Source of the DNA: Acidimangrovimonas sp.
Lineage (GTDB): Bacteria > Pseudomonadota > Alphaproteobacteria > Rhodobacterales > Rhodobacteraceae
Length of the DNA stretch: 6,868 bases
NCBI GenBank assembly: GCA_030147905.1
Contig: JASBUM010000191.1
Span: forward strand, 1 to 6,868
Direction: 5' to 3'
In this document: one piece after another, positions 1 through 6,277 of the stretch
Layout: every line of letters starts with the position of its first letter
Position numbering within the stretch: the first letter of the stretch is position 1
Made by a program: the position numbers and the translations under genes
The notes under the pieces: model-generated
What the model saw: only the letters and a program-made list of their open reading frames with translations
The model's database searches: none
Told to the model about the DNA's origin: nothing

Positions 1-70
1 CGACCGGGCACACCTCGACGCAATCGGTATATTTGCAGGCGATGCAATTGTCGGTGACGACATAGGTCAT
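1..70 (-). CDS. fdxA: 7Fe ferredoxin FdxA, N-terminal part (cut by window edge)
   Basis: Only the first 23 codons are present; the gene runs off the left edge. The peptide begins [20 protein letters not shown] and continues CPV, which is the hallmark start of the Azotobacter FdI-type 7Fe ferredoxins. By family knowledge, Cys9 and Cys17 would be ligands of the [3Fe-4S] cluster and Cys21 of the [4Fe-4S] cluster; Cys12 is the usual non-ligand cysteine. The remaining ligands lie outside the window. Ferredoxins of this type are small cytoplasmic electron carriers; the physiological partner cannot be told from here. The ATG at 70-68 is chosen because it gives the canonical N-terminus. The sequence just upstream on the minus strand (GAGACGAGACC) is only a weak ribosome binding site. 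The S4 gene lies upstream on the same strand, but a 183-nt gap with a hairpin suggests separate transcription. Confidence 0.93.
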   Translation of the reverse strand, partial: MTYVVTDNCIACKYTDCVEVCPV

Positions 71-71
71 G

Positions 72-113
72 GCTGGTCTCGTCTCGCTTGGGCTGGAGAC
101 TAGCTAGACCAGC
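72..113 (-). promoter_or_regulatory. Possible fdxA promoter/operator region with an inverted repeat
   Basis: Directly upstream of the fdxA start, GCTGGTCT (72-79) and AGACCAGC (106-113) form an 8-nt perfect inverted repeat. Nested inside are GTCTC (76-80 and 81-85) facing GAGAC (96-100), and the self-complementary CTAGCTAG (100-107). On the minus strand a weak sigma70-like pair can be proposed: TTGAAT (129-124) and, 17 nt later, TAGCTA (106-101). The -10 is a poor match. The repeat could be an operator or a structured 5' leader of the fdxA mRNA. The position supports a regulatory role; the identity of any regulator is unknown. Confidence 0.3.
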
Positions 114-159
114 GCGGCGGATCATTCAAGCACCGGCGGCACGCGCGCCCCGCTGCCCG

Positions 160-193
160 GCCGCCACCGGCGGGGGACGTGCCCGGTGGTGGC
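160..193 (-). terminator. Candidate hairpin terminator after the S4 gene
   Basis: CCACCGG (164-170) pairs with CCGGTGG (183-189). Three further pairs (160-162 with 191-193) follow after one imperfect position (163/190), around a 12-nt loop. It lies about 60 nt beyond the S4 stop codon and before the fdxA promoter region, where a terminator or mRNA-end structure would be expected. No T-run follows on the minus strand, so intrinsic termination is uncertain. It may instead stabilise the 3' end after Rho-dependent termination. Confidence 0.35.
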
Positions 194-253
194 ACCCGCA
201 CGCCCTGCCCCGCGCGTCGCCCCCCTTGCACCGGCCCCGCTTCCGGCGACGCC

Positions 254-745
254 TCAGCCCCCCTCGCGGTCGCCCGATCCGCCGCCAGCGGGCGCCGTGT
301 CATGCAGCACCGCGGCCGCGTCGCGCCCGGATGCCTCGAGATCGTCATACAATCCCTGCGCCTCCGACGCCGGTCCGCGACGCCGTGCCATCGCCCGCAC
401 CGCGATCACGCGGATGCGCCCGGCCTGCGGAAAGGTCAGGACATCGCCACAGCGCAACAATTGCGCGGCCTTCTCGACCCGGCGCGCGTTCAGCAGCAGC
501 CGTCCGGCCGCGAACATCGCCCCGGCGGCGGCACGGGTCTTGAAGAACCGCGCCTGCCACAGCCATTGATCGACGCGTTGGCGCGGCTCGGGCATCGCCC
601 CGCCCGACGCCGCATCCCGGTCACCATCCCCGGTTCCCGCCAGAGGCAATGCGACGCGCCCCTTGCCGCCGCGGGACCGCTCGGTCACCTGTGCGTCGGC
701 GCCCGCGCCCGCGCCCGCATCGCGGCCGGAGGCGCGCCGCACCAC
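254..745 (-). CDS. S4-domain RNA-binding protein (HslR/Hsp15-like)
   Basis: The conserved part begins at residue 51 (MPEPRQRVDQWLWQARFFKT) and continues through an S4 RNA-binding fold to about residue 115, including a CGDVLTFPQAGRIRVI segment and then RRGPASEAQGLYDDLE. This is the pattern of small alphaproteobacterial S4 proteins related to heat-shock protein 15, which in E. coli binds free 50S subunits carrying nascent chains. The C-terminal tail is short and polar. Start choice is uncertain. A GTG at 745 lies 2 nt after the helicase stop and has GGAG 11 nt upstream; the extra 50 codons show coding-like base use (G-rich first positions, about 84% GC third positions). However, they are a low-complexity Gly/Ala/Arg stretch containing a GCCCGC hexamer repeat. 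The ATG at 595 gives 113 residues, the more usual family length. The gene is probably cotranscribed with the helicase, which fits an RNA-related role. Confidence 0.85.
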   Translation of the reverse strand: MVRRASGRDAGAGAGADAQVTERSRGGKGRVALPLAGTGDGDRDAASGGAMPEPRQRVDQWLWQARFFKTRAAAGAMFAAGRLLLNARRVEKAAQLLRCGDVLTFPQAGRIRVIAVRAMARRRGPASEAQGLYDDLEASGRDAAAVLHDTAPAGGGSGDREGG

Positions 746-747
746 GG

Positions 748-3700
748 CTACTTGCGCTCCTTCAGCGCGGCGAGAACCGCGAAGGGGTTGTCGGGGTCGA
801 TCTTCTCGCTGCGGGGAGGATGGGCCTCGAAGGTCTTGGCGCGCTCGTTCCGCTCGCGTTGACGGGGCGGGCCCTTCTTCTTGTTGGGGCCGCCGTTGCG
901 CGGTGGCTGATCGCGCCGTCCGTGGCCGCCGGTCCTGCCGCCGCCCTCCTTGCCCGCTTCGCCTGCCGGAACATCCGCACGCGTGCCCGCCCGTCCCGGA
1001 CGCCCCGCGCCGCGCTGCTGGCCGCCATCGACGGCGCCATGCTCGGACCGCCCGCGCGCGCCCGCTCCGCCCCCGGCACCACGAGCGCGCGGCGGCCGGC
1101 GCGTGAAGGTATAGAAGACCTCGGTTTCCGATGCTCCGGCGGCTTCATCCGCAGCGGGCGCCTCCGGTTCGGTGGCAGATGCCGGGCCCGCAACGTCCGG
1201 GCTTTCGGGTCGGGCCGCGGAGGCACCTTCCCCGGCTTCCGCGCCGGCGGTCCGATCCTCGGCCATCCCGTCGCCCTGCGCCGGCGTGTCATCGGCGGAT
1301 CGCCCGCCTTCACCGGCCTGTGCATCATCGGCACCGGCATCATCGGCACGGCCATCTTCGGCACGGATATCTTCGGAACGGGCATCATCGGCCGGGCAGG
1401 CATCTTCGGCGGAACGGGCCGCAGCCGGCGCGGCCTGCGGCGGGATCTGTTGCGCATCGTCGGTTCCGGCGGTCTCCGCCCCGGCCCCGGCACCGGCACC
1501 GGCACCGGCTTTGCCCGCTGCGGACGAAGCCGCCTCCGTCTCCGCCGCGTCGGGCCCGCCCCCGGCCTTTGCCGCATCCTCGGAAGCTCCATCCGGAGCC
1601 GCCGTCGCGGCAGCCGGGGCGGCCGGACGGCTCTTGACCCGCTCGCCGCGCTCGGCACGGTATCCAAGCCCGCCCATCAGATCGGCGAACTGCTCGAGCG
1701 TCAGCCCGGTGATCGACAGCATGTCGGGCGTCGCCTCGAACCCGCCCCGCCCGTCCTGCGCGCGCAGCATGTCGGCCAGCCGTTCCAGCATGTCGATCCG
1801 GATGGCCCTTGCGCCGGCCGGCCGGTAGCCGGCAAGGATGACGTGATCGCGCGGGGTCGAGGGATGGACCGGGATCGTCACCAGACCCGGCGGCGGGCTC
1901 TCGGGAAATTCGTCGAGGCCCCGGTTCAGCGACCACAACACCAGCCGCAGGCGCGTCGGCGCCGGCTTGAGCAGCGCGGGAATGAAAACGGTGAACTGGC
2001 CGAAACGCAGCCCGTGGCGGCGCAGCGCCGCGCGCGCCTCCTGATCGAGCGCGCGCACCTCGGTGGCGACCGCGTCGCGCGACATCACGCCCAGCGTCTC
2101 GATCATGCGGAACGCGAAGCCACGCGCGAGGCCGGTGAGCGTCTCGTCGCGGGTCAGCGCATGGAGCGGCTCGAACAGCGTGGCGATCCGGCGGTCGACG
2201 AAATGCTGAAGCCGGCGCTGCACCTTCTCGGCGATGTCGGGGCCGGCCTCGTCATCAACGAAGGCATGGGCGCGCGGGCGCATCGGCTCGGGGCCGGCCA
2301 CCAGCTTGCCCACCGCCAGCTCACCCCACATCAGTCCGCCCTGCTCGGTGATGTCGAATTCCGGATCCGGCGCATTGTAGAACCGGTCGGCGCGCAGGTG
2401 CAGCTCGGGTCCCAGCGCCTGTGCGGCAGCCTGGCGCAGCATCCGCGCCTGATCCGCCGTGGCGCCGGGGTCCTGGCGAAAGCGGAACCCCTCCAACCGG
2501 CCGACGAATTCGCCCTCGACCGTCACCTCTCCCTTGTCGTTCACCTCGGCCACGAGGGTCTCCTTCTCTTTCAACCGGCGCATGAGAACAGATGTCCGCC
2601 GATCTACAAAGCGTTGCGTCAAACAGGCATGAAGCGCATCCGACAGACGGTCTTCTACCGCGCGCGTTGCATCGCGCCAATGCCTTTCGTCGTCGAGCCA
2701 GCCCGAGCGTTGCGAGACGTAGATCCAGGTGCGGATGAAGGCGAGCCGGCGCGACAGCGCGTCGATGTCGCCCTCGGTACGGTCGAGTCGCGCCACCGCA
2801 ACCGCCAGCCAATCCTCGGGAAGGCGCCCGCCGTCATGCAGATGCATATAGATCCGGGCCAGCAAAGCCGCGTGTTCATGGGGCGAAATCGCCCGAAAAT
2901 CGGGGATTCGGCACACATCCCACAGCCGCCGGACATCACTGGGATGCCGCACCCGGTCGCGGATCTCGGGCATCGCCACCAGCGCCTTGAGCGCGGACAG
3001 GTCCTCGGCCTCGCGCATTCGGGTGAGCCACATGTCCGACGTATGCGTCTCGAGCGAGGCGATCAGCCGCCCCGTGCTGCCGAATTCCAGCGCATTGTTG
3101 CGCCAGTGCAACTTCCGCACCGGCGCGAAGCGGTGGCTCTCGATCGCCTCGACGGTGGCCGTGTCAAGCGGCGGCGCCTCGGCCGTCACCCCGAAGGTGC
3201 CCGGTTCCACATGGCGGCCGGCACGCCCGGCGATCTGGCCCAGTTCCTGCGGCAGAAGCGGACGCATGCGATGGCCGTCGAACTTGCGCAGCCCGGCGAA
3301 GGCGACATGCTTGATGTCGAGGTTGAGCCCCATGCCGATCGCATCGGTCGCCACGAGGTAATCGACGTCACCGCTTTGATAGAGCGCGACCTGCGCATTG
3401 CGGGTGCGGGGGCTGAGCGCCCCCATCACCACCGCGCAGCCCCCCTTCTGCCTCCGGATCAGTTCGGCGATGGCATAGACATTCTCCACCGAGAAGCCGA
3501 CCATGGCCGAACGCGGCGGCATCCGGCTGAGCTTCTTCGCGCCGGCATAGGCCAGCGCCGAGAACCGTTCGCGCGGGACGAACTGCACGCCGGGGACCAG
3601 TCCGGCGATCGCCGGGCGCATCGTGTCCGAACCCAGAAGCAGCGTCTCGACGCGGCCGCGCGCATGCAGCAGCCGGTCGGTGAAGACATGGCCGCGGTCG

Positions 3701-4005
3701 GGATCGGCGCAAAGCTGGATCTCGTCCACCGCGACGAAGTCGGCCCCGATGTCGAGCGGCATCGCCTCCACCGTGCAGACCCAGTATTGGCTGCGTTCGG
3801 GCACGATGCGCTCCTCGCCGGTGACCAGCGCCACCACCGAGGGACCGCGCCGGGCCACGATCCGGTCGTAGACCTCGCGCGCCAGAAGCCGCAGCGGCAG
3901 GCCGATGACGCCGCTGCGATGGGCCAGCATCCGCTCGATCGCGTAATGGGTCTTGCCGGTGTTCGTGGGTCCCAGCACCGCCGTGACCCGCGCCTGTTCA
4001 CGCAT
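748..4005 (-). CDS. Suv3-like DExH-box RNA/DNA helicase with long disordered C-terminal tail
   Basis: This 1085-residue protein has superfamily 2 helicase motifs in order: Walker A GPTNTGKT (12-19), motif II DEIQ (94-97), motif V ATDAIGMGLNL (219-229) and motif VI QIAGRAGR (257-264). The GPTNTGKT and DEIQ variants and the compact core are typical of the Suv3 family. Mitochondrial Suv3 unwinds RNA and feeds it to an exoribonuclease; the role of the bacterial versions is much less clear. Residues about 280-760 form a long conserved-looking helical region. From about 789 the protein turns into an Ala/Asp/Glu-rich stretch (to about 957) with (S/A)(D/E)D pentapeptide repeats and a Gly-Ala run. A basic Arg/Gly-rich stretch follows to about 1055, then a final motif DPDNPFAVLAALKERK. 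The acidic-then-basic tail is presumably disordered, and its end may bind nucleic acid or a partner. The ATG at 4005 places the Walker A near the N-terminus, as usual. The TPR gene lies 24 nt upstream and the S4 gene directly downstream. Confidence 0.93.
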   Translation of the reverse strand: MREQARVTAVLGPTNTGKTHYAIERMLAHRSGVIGLPLRLLAREVYDRIVARRGPSVVALVTGEERIVPERSQYWVCTVEAMPLDIGADFVAVDEIQLCADPDRGHVFTDRLLHARGRVETLLLGSDTMRPAIAGLVPGVQFVPRERFSALAYAGAKKLSRMPPRSAMVGFSVENVYAIAELIRRQKGGCAVVMGALSPRTRNAQVALYQSGDVDYLVATDAIGMGLNLDIKHVAFAGLRKFDGHRMRPLLPQELGQIAGRAGRHVEPGTFGVTAEAPPLDTATVEAIESHRFAPVRKLHWRNNALEFGSTGRLIASLETHTSDMWLTRMREAEDLSALKALVAMPEIRDRVRHPSDVRRLWDVCRIPDFRAISPHEHAALLARIYMHLHDGGRLPEDWLAVAVARLDRTEGDIDALSRRLAFIRTWIYVSQRSGWLDDERHWRDATRAVEDRLSDALHACLTQRFVDRRTSVLMRRLKEKETLVAEVNDKGEVTVEGEFVGRLEGFRFRQDPGATADQARMLRQAAAQALGPELHLRADRFYNAPDPEFDITEQGGLMWGELAVGKLVAGPEPMRPRAHAFVDDEAGPDIAEKVQRRLQHFVDRRIATLFEPLHALTRDETLTGLARGFAFRMIETLGVMSRDAVATEVRALDQEARAALRRHGLRFGQFTVFIPALLKPAPTRLRLVLWSLNRGLDEFPESPPPGLVTIPVHPSTPRDHVILAGYRPAGARAIRIDMLERLADMLRAQDGRGGFEATPDMLSITGLTLEQFADLMGGLGYRAERGERVKSRPAAPAAATAAPDGASEDAAKAGGGPDAAETEAASSAAGKAGAGAGAGAGAETAGTDDAQQIPPQAAPAAARSAEDACPADDARSEDIRAEDGRADDAGADDAQAGEGGRSADDTPAQGDGMAEDRTAGAEAGEGASAARPESPDVAGPASATEPEAPAADEAAGASETEVFYTFTRRPPRARGAGGGAGARGRSEHGAVDGGQQRGAGRPGRAGTRADVPAGEAGKEGGGRTGGHGRRDQPPRNGGPNKKKGPPRQRERNERAKTFEAHPPRSEKIDPDNPFAVLAALKERK
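1322..1414 (-). repeat. 15-nt tandem repeat encoding (S/A)(D/E)D pentapeptides in the helicase tail
   Basis: Five contiguous 15-nt units start at 1322, 1337, 1352, 1367 and 1382 (consensus on the plus strand GCATCATCGGCACGG). A sixth unit at 1400 is offset by one codon. On the coding strand they give acidic pentapeptides such as RSED-I, RAED-G, RADD-A and GADD-A. The unit is a whole number of codons and the copies differ from each other, so this is an old, protein-level repeat rather than fresh slippage. Confidence 0.8.
1481..1510 (-). repeat. CCGGCA hexamer repeat encoding a Gly-Ala run
   Basis: Five consecutive hexamers (CCGGCC, then CCGGCA three times, then CCGGCT) lie in the helicase tail and encode alternating Ala and Gly. 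Near-identical copies suggest replication slippage. The length could vary between strains without breaking the frame. Confidence 0.7.
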
Positions 4006-4029
4006 GAGTGCTGTCCCGCCGCTGCTTGC

Positions 4030-4791
4030 CTAAAGCGCCTGTCCCGCTGCCATTTTCTCAAGCCGCCGGATGGCGCGGCGCACCGACGGCTGATGCGGAT
4101 GAATCGCCGCCGAGCGGCGGAAGGCCTCCAGCGCCAGCCGCGGCCGGTCCACCGCAACCAGAATCGCCCCCATCCCGGCCATCGCCTCGTACTGATCGGG
4201 ATTGAGCGTCAGCGTGCGGCCGAGATCGGCCACCGCCGGGCCGAAAAGCCCAAGCTTCGCATAGGCTTGCGCCCGCAGATAATGGGCCTGGGCAAAATCC
4301 GGCGCCTGGTCGAGGAGCGCGGTCAGATGACCCACCGCCTGTCCGTAGTCCCCGGCCTTGATCGCCGCGGTCGCGCGTGCCAGCAGCAGATCCATCGAAG
4401 CCGAGCCCGATTGCGACCAGCGTCGCTGCAGATCCTCCTGCGCGCGCCGCCATACCGCCGGGTCGGAAGACTGCAGATCGCGCAGGTCGCGCACCTGCGC
4501 CCCTTTTTGCTGCGCCCCGCCTGGCTGCGCACCGCCTGGCTGCGCACCGCGCGCGTCCGGTGCCACGTCCGGTGGCGTGCCCGCGCCCGAGGCGCCGCCC
4601 GGCACCGTCCCGGTCCGCCCGGCCGCCGGCCCGCCGCCCTGCTCCGGCAGGGGCAGCTGGCCCGTACCCGGTACGGCCGCCCCCTTCGCAAGCGCCACCC
4701 CCGCACCGGCATATCCCAGCACTGCCACCATCAGGGCGGCGCGCATCTGTGCCGCGACGGCACGATTGAGATATCCGAGGAAACTTCCCAT
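4030..4791 (-). CDS. TPR-repeat protein with N-terminal signal/anchor and Pro/Gly/Gln linker
   Basis: The 253-residue product starts with a short basic stretch and a hydrophobic segment (about 16-35, MRAALMVAVLGYAGAGVALA). This looks like a signal peptide or N-terminal anchor and implies an envelope location. Residues about 40-100 are a low-complexity Pro/Gly/Gln linker with a GGAQP repeat. The C-terminal half holds about three tetratricopeptide repeats (about 133-165, 166-199, 200-233), seen in spacing such as AGDYGQAVGHL, HYLRAQAYAKLGLFGPAV and NPDQYEAMAGMGAI. TPRs are protein-protein interaction scaffolds; no catalytic motif is visible, so the specific role is unknown. The start at 4791 (ATG) has no good ribosome binding site, and the ATG at 4746, right before the hydrophobic segment, is an alternative. 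The gene diverges from the SCP2 gene and probably leads the operon with the helicase. Confidence 0.87.
   Translation of the reverse strand: MGSFLGYLNRAVAAQMRAALMVAVLGYAGAGVALAKGAAVPGTGQLPLPEQGGGPAAGRTGTVPGGASGAGTPPDVAPDARGAQPGGAQPGGAQQKGAQVRDLRDLQSSDPAVWRRAQEDLQRRWSQSGSASMDLLLARATAAIKAGDYGQAVGHLTALLDQAPDFAQAHYLRAQAYAKLGLFGPAVADLGRTLTLNPDQYEAMAGMGAILVAVDRPRLALEAFRRSAAIHPHQPSVRRAIRRLEKMAAGQAL
4519..4548 (-). repeat. Perfect 15-nt tandem duplication in the TPR protein linker
   Basis: GCCTGGCTGCGCACC occurs twice back to back (4519-4533 and 4534-4548), with partial copies on both sides. It encodes the GAQPG/GAQPG repeat of the linker between the signal segment and the TPR domain. Exact identity suggests a recent in-frame duplication. 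Confidence 0.8.
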
Positions 4792-4836
4792 AACGGGACG
4801 AATGTAACCGCCCGGCCGGAAAAGGCGAGAGGGCGG

Positions 4837-4845
4837 TGATAAAAT
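4837..4845 (+). promoter_or_regulatory. Extended -10 promoter candidate for the SCP2-hydrolase pair
   Basis: TGATAAAAT matches an extended -10 (TG, one base, then TAAAAT, five of six to TATAAT). It sits 30 nt before the SCP2 start in the only AT-rich part of the 83-nt divergent gap. No -35 is recognisable at 17 nt spacing, which extended -10 promoters can tolerate. Transcription would begin near 4852. The opposite strand has only a weak TACATT (4806-4801) for the TPR gene. Confidence 0.45.
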
Positions 4846-4862
4846 CTGGGCGTTGTTTTTCT

Positions 4863-4868
4863 GGAGGA
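4863..4868 (+). promoter_or_regulatory. Strong ribosome binding site of the SCP2 gene
   Basis: GGAGGA with a 6-nt spacer to the ATG at 4875 is the clearest Shine-Dalgarno in the window. It decides the start against an in-frame ATG at 4836 that would lie upstream of, or within, the promoter. Confidence 0.85.
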
Positions 4869-4874
4869 AACGCG

Positions 4875-5162
4875 ATGAGCGACATGATCGATGCGGCCGT
4901 GGCCGCGCTGAAGGCCCGAATCGGGGGCGGCTTCGACGGGGTAGCCAAATTCGTCGTACCCGGCGAAGGGGCGCTGATGATCGACGGCGACGACGTGCGC
5001 GCCGGCGACGAGGAGGCCGACGTCACCCTCACCGCCGATGCCGAGACCTTCCGCGCGATCCTCGAGGGCGATCTCAATCCGACCTCGGCCTTCATGAGCG
5101 GCAAGCTCAGCGTCGACGGCAACATGGCGCTCGCGATGCAGCTGGGCTCGGCGCTCAGCTAG
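4875..5162 (+). CDS. SCP2 sterol-binding domain protein (single-domain lipid carrier)
   Basis: This 95-residue protein is a complete stand-alone SCP2 domain: an N-terminal helix, then GVAKFVVPGEGALMIDGDD, the segment ADVTLTADAETFRAILEGDL, and the typical ending TSAFMSGKLSVDGNMALAMQ. Family members hold lipids or fatty acyl groups in a hydrophobic tunnel and are cytoplasmic; the bacterial ligand is generally unknown, and sterol binding should not be assumed. Length is normal for bacterial single-domain forms. Its stop codon TAG is immediately followed by the ATG of the hydrolase gene, so the two are almost certainly translated from one mRNA. Confidence 0.93.
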   Translation: MSDMIDAAVAALKARIGGGFDGVAKFVVPGEGALMIDGDDVRAGDEEADVTLTADAETFRAILEGDLNPTSAFMSGKLSVDGNMALAMQLGSALS

Positions 5163-6116
5163 ATGGAAGCGGCCCCCTTCTTCCGCGATCTCGCCGACGG
5201 TCCCGCCGGCGCCCGAAGCCTCTGGACCTCGGCCAGCGACGGCACGAGGCTGCGGCTGGTGCTTTGGCCGCTGCCTGAAGCGGCGGAGAAGGATGCGCGC
5301 GGCACGGTGCTCCTGTTCTCGGGACGCACCGAATACGCCGAAAAATACGGCCGTGCCGCCGCCGATCTCGCGCGGCGCGGCTTTGCCACCGCCACGATCG
5401 ACTGGCGCGGCCAGGGTCTGTCCGACCGGCCGCTGCGCGATCCCAATACCGGCCATGTCGACGATTTCGCCGAGTATCAGCACGACGTCGCGGCCCTGAC
5501 CGCCGCGCTGCGCGCAGCCGCGATGCCGCAGCCATGGTATCTGATCGCCCATTCGATGGGCGGCGCCATCGGCCTGCGCGCGCTGTCCAACGGGCTGTCG
5601 GTGCAGGCGGCTGCCTTCTCCGCACCGATGTGGGGCATCCGGCTGTCTGCCGCCACGCGTCCGCTGGCCTGGACCCTTGCGCGGCTCGGCCGCCGGCTGG
5701 GGTTCGGCCATCGCTATGCGCCGGGCTCCGGCCCCGTCACCTACACCGCCGAGGCACCCTTCGCCGACAACCTTCTTACCACCGATCCCGACATGTATGC
5801 CTACATGTGCCGCCAGGTCACCGAACGCCCCGAACTGGCGCTCGGCGGTCCCAGCCTGACCTGGCTTGCTGCCGCGCTCGCCGAATGCCGGGCGCTCGCC
5901 CGGCTCCCGGCACCGTCGTCGCTGCCCGCGATCACTTTCCTCGGCGGCAACGAGCGGATCGTGGATCCCGCGCCGATCATCGCGCGAATGGCCGACTGGC
6001 CCGGCGGTCGCCTCGAGACCGTGCCGCGCGCCGAGCATGAAATCATGATGGAAAGCCCACCCACGCGCGTGCACTTCTTCGACAGCGCCGCCGCGCTCTT
6101 CGCAAACCGCGCCTGA
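5163..6116 (+). CDS. Alpha/beta hydrolase, PldB-like (putative lysophospholipase/monoacylglycerol lipase)
   Basis: The 317-residue protein has the serine hydrolase layout: LLFSGRTEYAEKYG (50-63, oxyanion region), IDWRGQGLSDR (79-89), nucleophile elbow AHSMGG with Ser131, a probable acid Asp268 in GGNERIVDP, and catalytic His292 in RAEHEIMME. A lid-like insertion (about 155-250) follows the MWGI segment. No signal peptide is seen, so it is likely cytoplasmic or peripheral to the membrane. The family includes lysophospholipase L2 and monoacylglycerol lipases, but substrate cannot be read from sequence. The start ATG directly follows the SCP2 stop and lacks its own Shine-Dalgarno, which points to translational coupling. 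Pairing with a lipid-binding SCP2 supports a lipid or acyl-ester substrate by inference. Confidence 0.92.
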   Translation: MEAAPFFRDLADGPAGARSLWTSASDGTRLRLVLWPLPEAAEKDARGTVLLFSGRTEYAEKYGRAAADLARRGFATATIDWRGQGLSDRPLRDPNTGHVDDFAEYQHDVAALTAALRAAAMPQPWYLIAHSMGGAIGLRALSNGLSVQAAAFSAPMWGIRLSAATRPLAWTLARLGRRLGFGHRYAPGSGPVTYTAEAPFADNLLTTDPDMYAYMCRQVTERPELALGGPSLTWLAAALAECRALARLPAPSSLPAITFLGGNERIVDPAPIIARMADWPGGRLETVPRAEHEIMMESPPTRVHFFDSAAALFANRA

Positions 6117-6127
6117 CCCCTGGACCC

Positions 6128-6150
6128 GGTCCGCCGCCAGCGGGCGGGCC
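6128..6150 (+). terminator. Hairpin just after the hydrolase gene
   Basis: GGTCCGCC (6128-6135) pairs with GGCGGGCC-type sequence at 6143-6150 (eight pairs, one G-U) around a 7-nt loop, starting 11 nt after the stop codon. No T-run follows, so it is a candidate terminator or 3'-end stabiliser only. Confidence 0.4.
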
Positions 6151-6172
6151 GTCGCTCGCTCACGCAAGCATG

Positions 6173-6208
6173 TCATGTCGCGGATCATGACGCGGATAAT
6201 GACGCAGA
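6173..6208. repeat. 12-nt tandem repeat, three copies
   Basis: TCATGTCGCGGA (6173), TCATGACGCGGA (6185) and TAATGACGCAGA (6197) are adjacent copies with one to three differences between neighbours. It would read in frame as a MSRIMTRIMTQ peptide on the plus strand, but there is no ribosome binding site. I therefore treat it as a noncoding repeat. Confidence 0.75.
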
Positions 6209-6242
6209 CGCGCGCCGGCGCGCGAGGGTCCGCCGGCGCGTC
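6207..6242. repeat. Strong CG-rich inverted repeat
   Basis: Positions 6207-6220 pair with 6231-6242 (12 pairs, 2-nt bulge at 6213-6214, 10-nt loop). The left arm also contains a 16-nt perfect palindrome (6209-6224, CGCGCGCCGGCGCGCG). It is stable on either strand and has no adjoining T-run. Confidence 0.6.
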
Positions 6243-6277
6243 ACTCCGCATCTTGCCGCAACACCCCGCATCTTTCG

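Noticed and set aside
2560..2660. A slightly AT-richer patch inside the helicase gene as a possible insertion or transferred segment
   Set aside because: The reading frame and helical protein pattern continue unbroken, and the codons reflect a Lys/Glu/Thr-rich helix rather than foreign sequence.
649..4839. A 1396-codon open frame on the plus strand opposite the helicase and TPR genes, including IIGTG-like pentapeptide repeats
   Set aside because: Its translation is Arg/Pro/His-rich without any recognisable domain, and its repeats are the antisense of the helicase's acidic repeat. The opposite strand carries clear helicase and TPR motifs. Long antisense frames are expected at this GC content.
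278..6146. A 17-nt exact match (TCCGCCGCCAGCGGGCG) at 278-294 and 6130-6146
   Set aside because: One copy lies inside the S4 coding sequence and the other in a hairpin after the hydrolase. Both are simple CG-rich strings that can recur by chance, and the flanks do not match.
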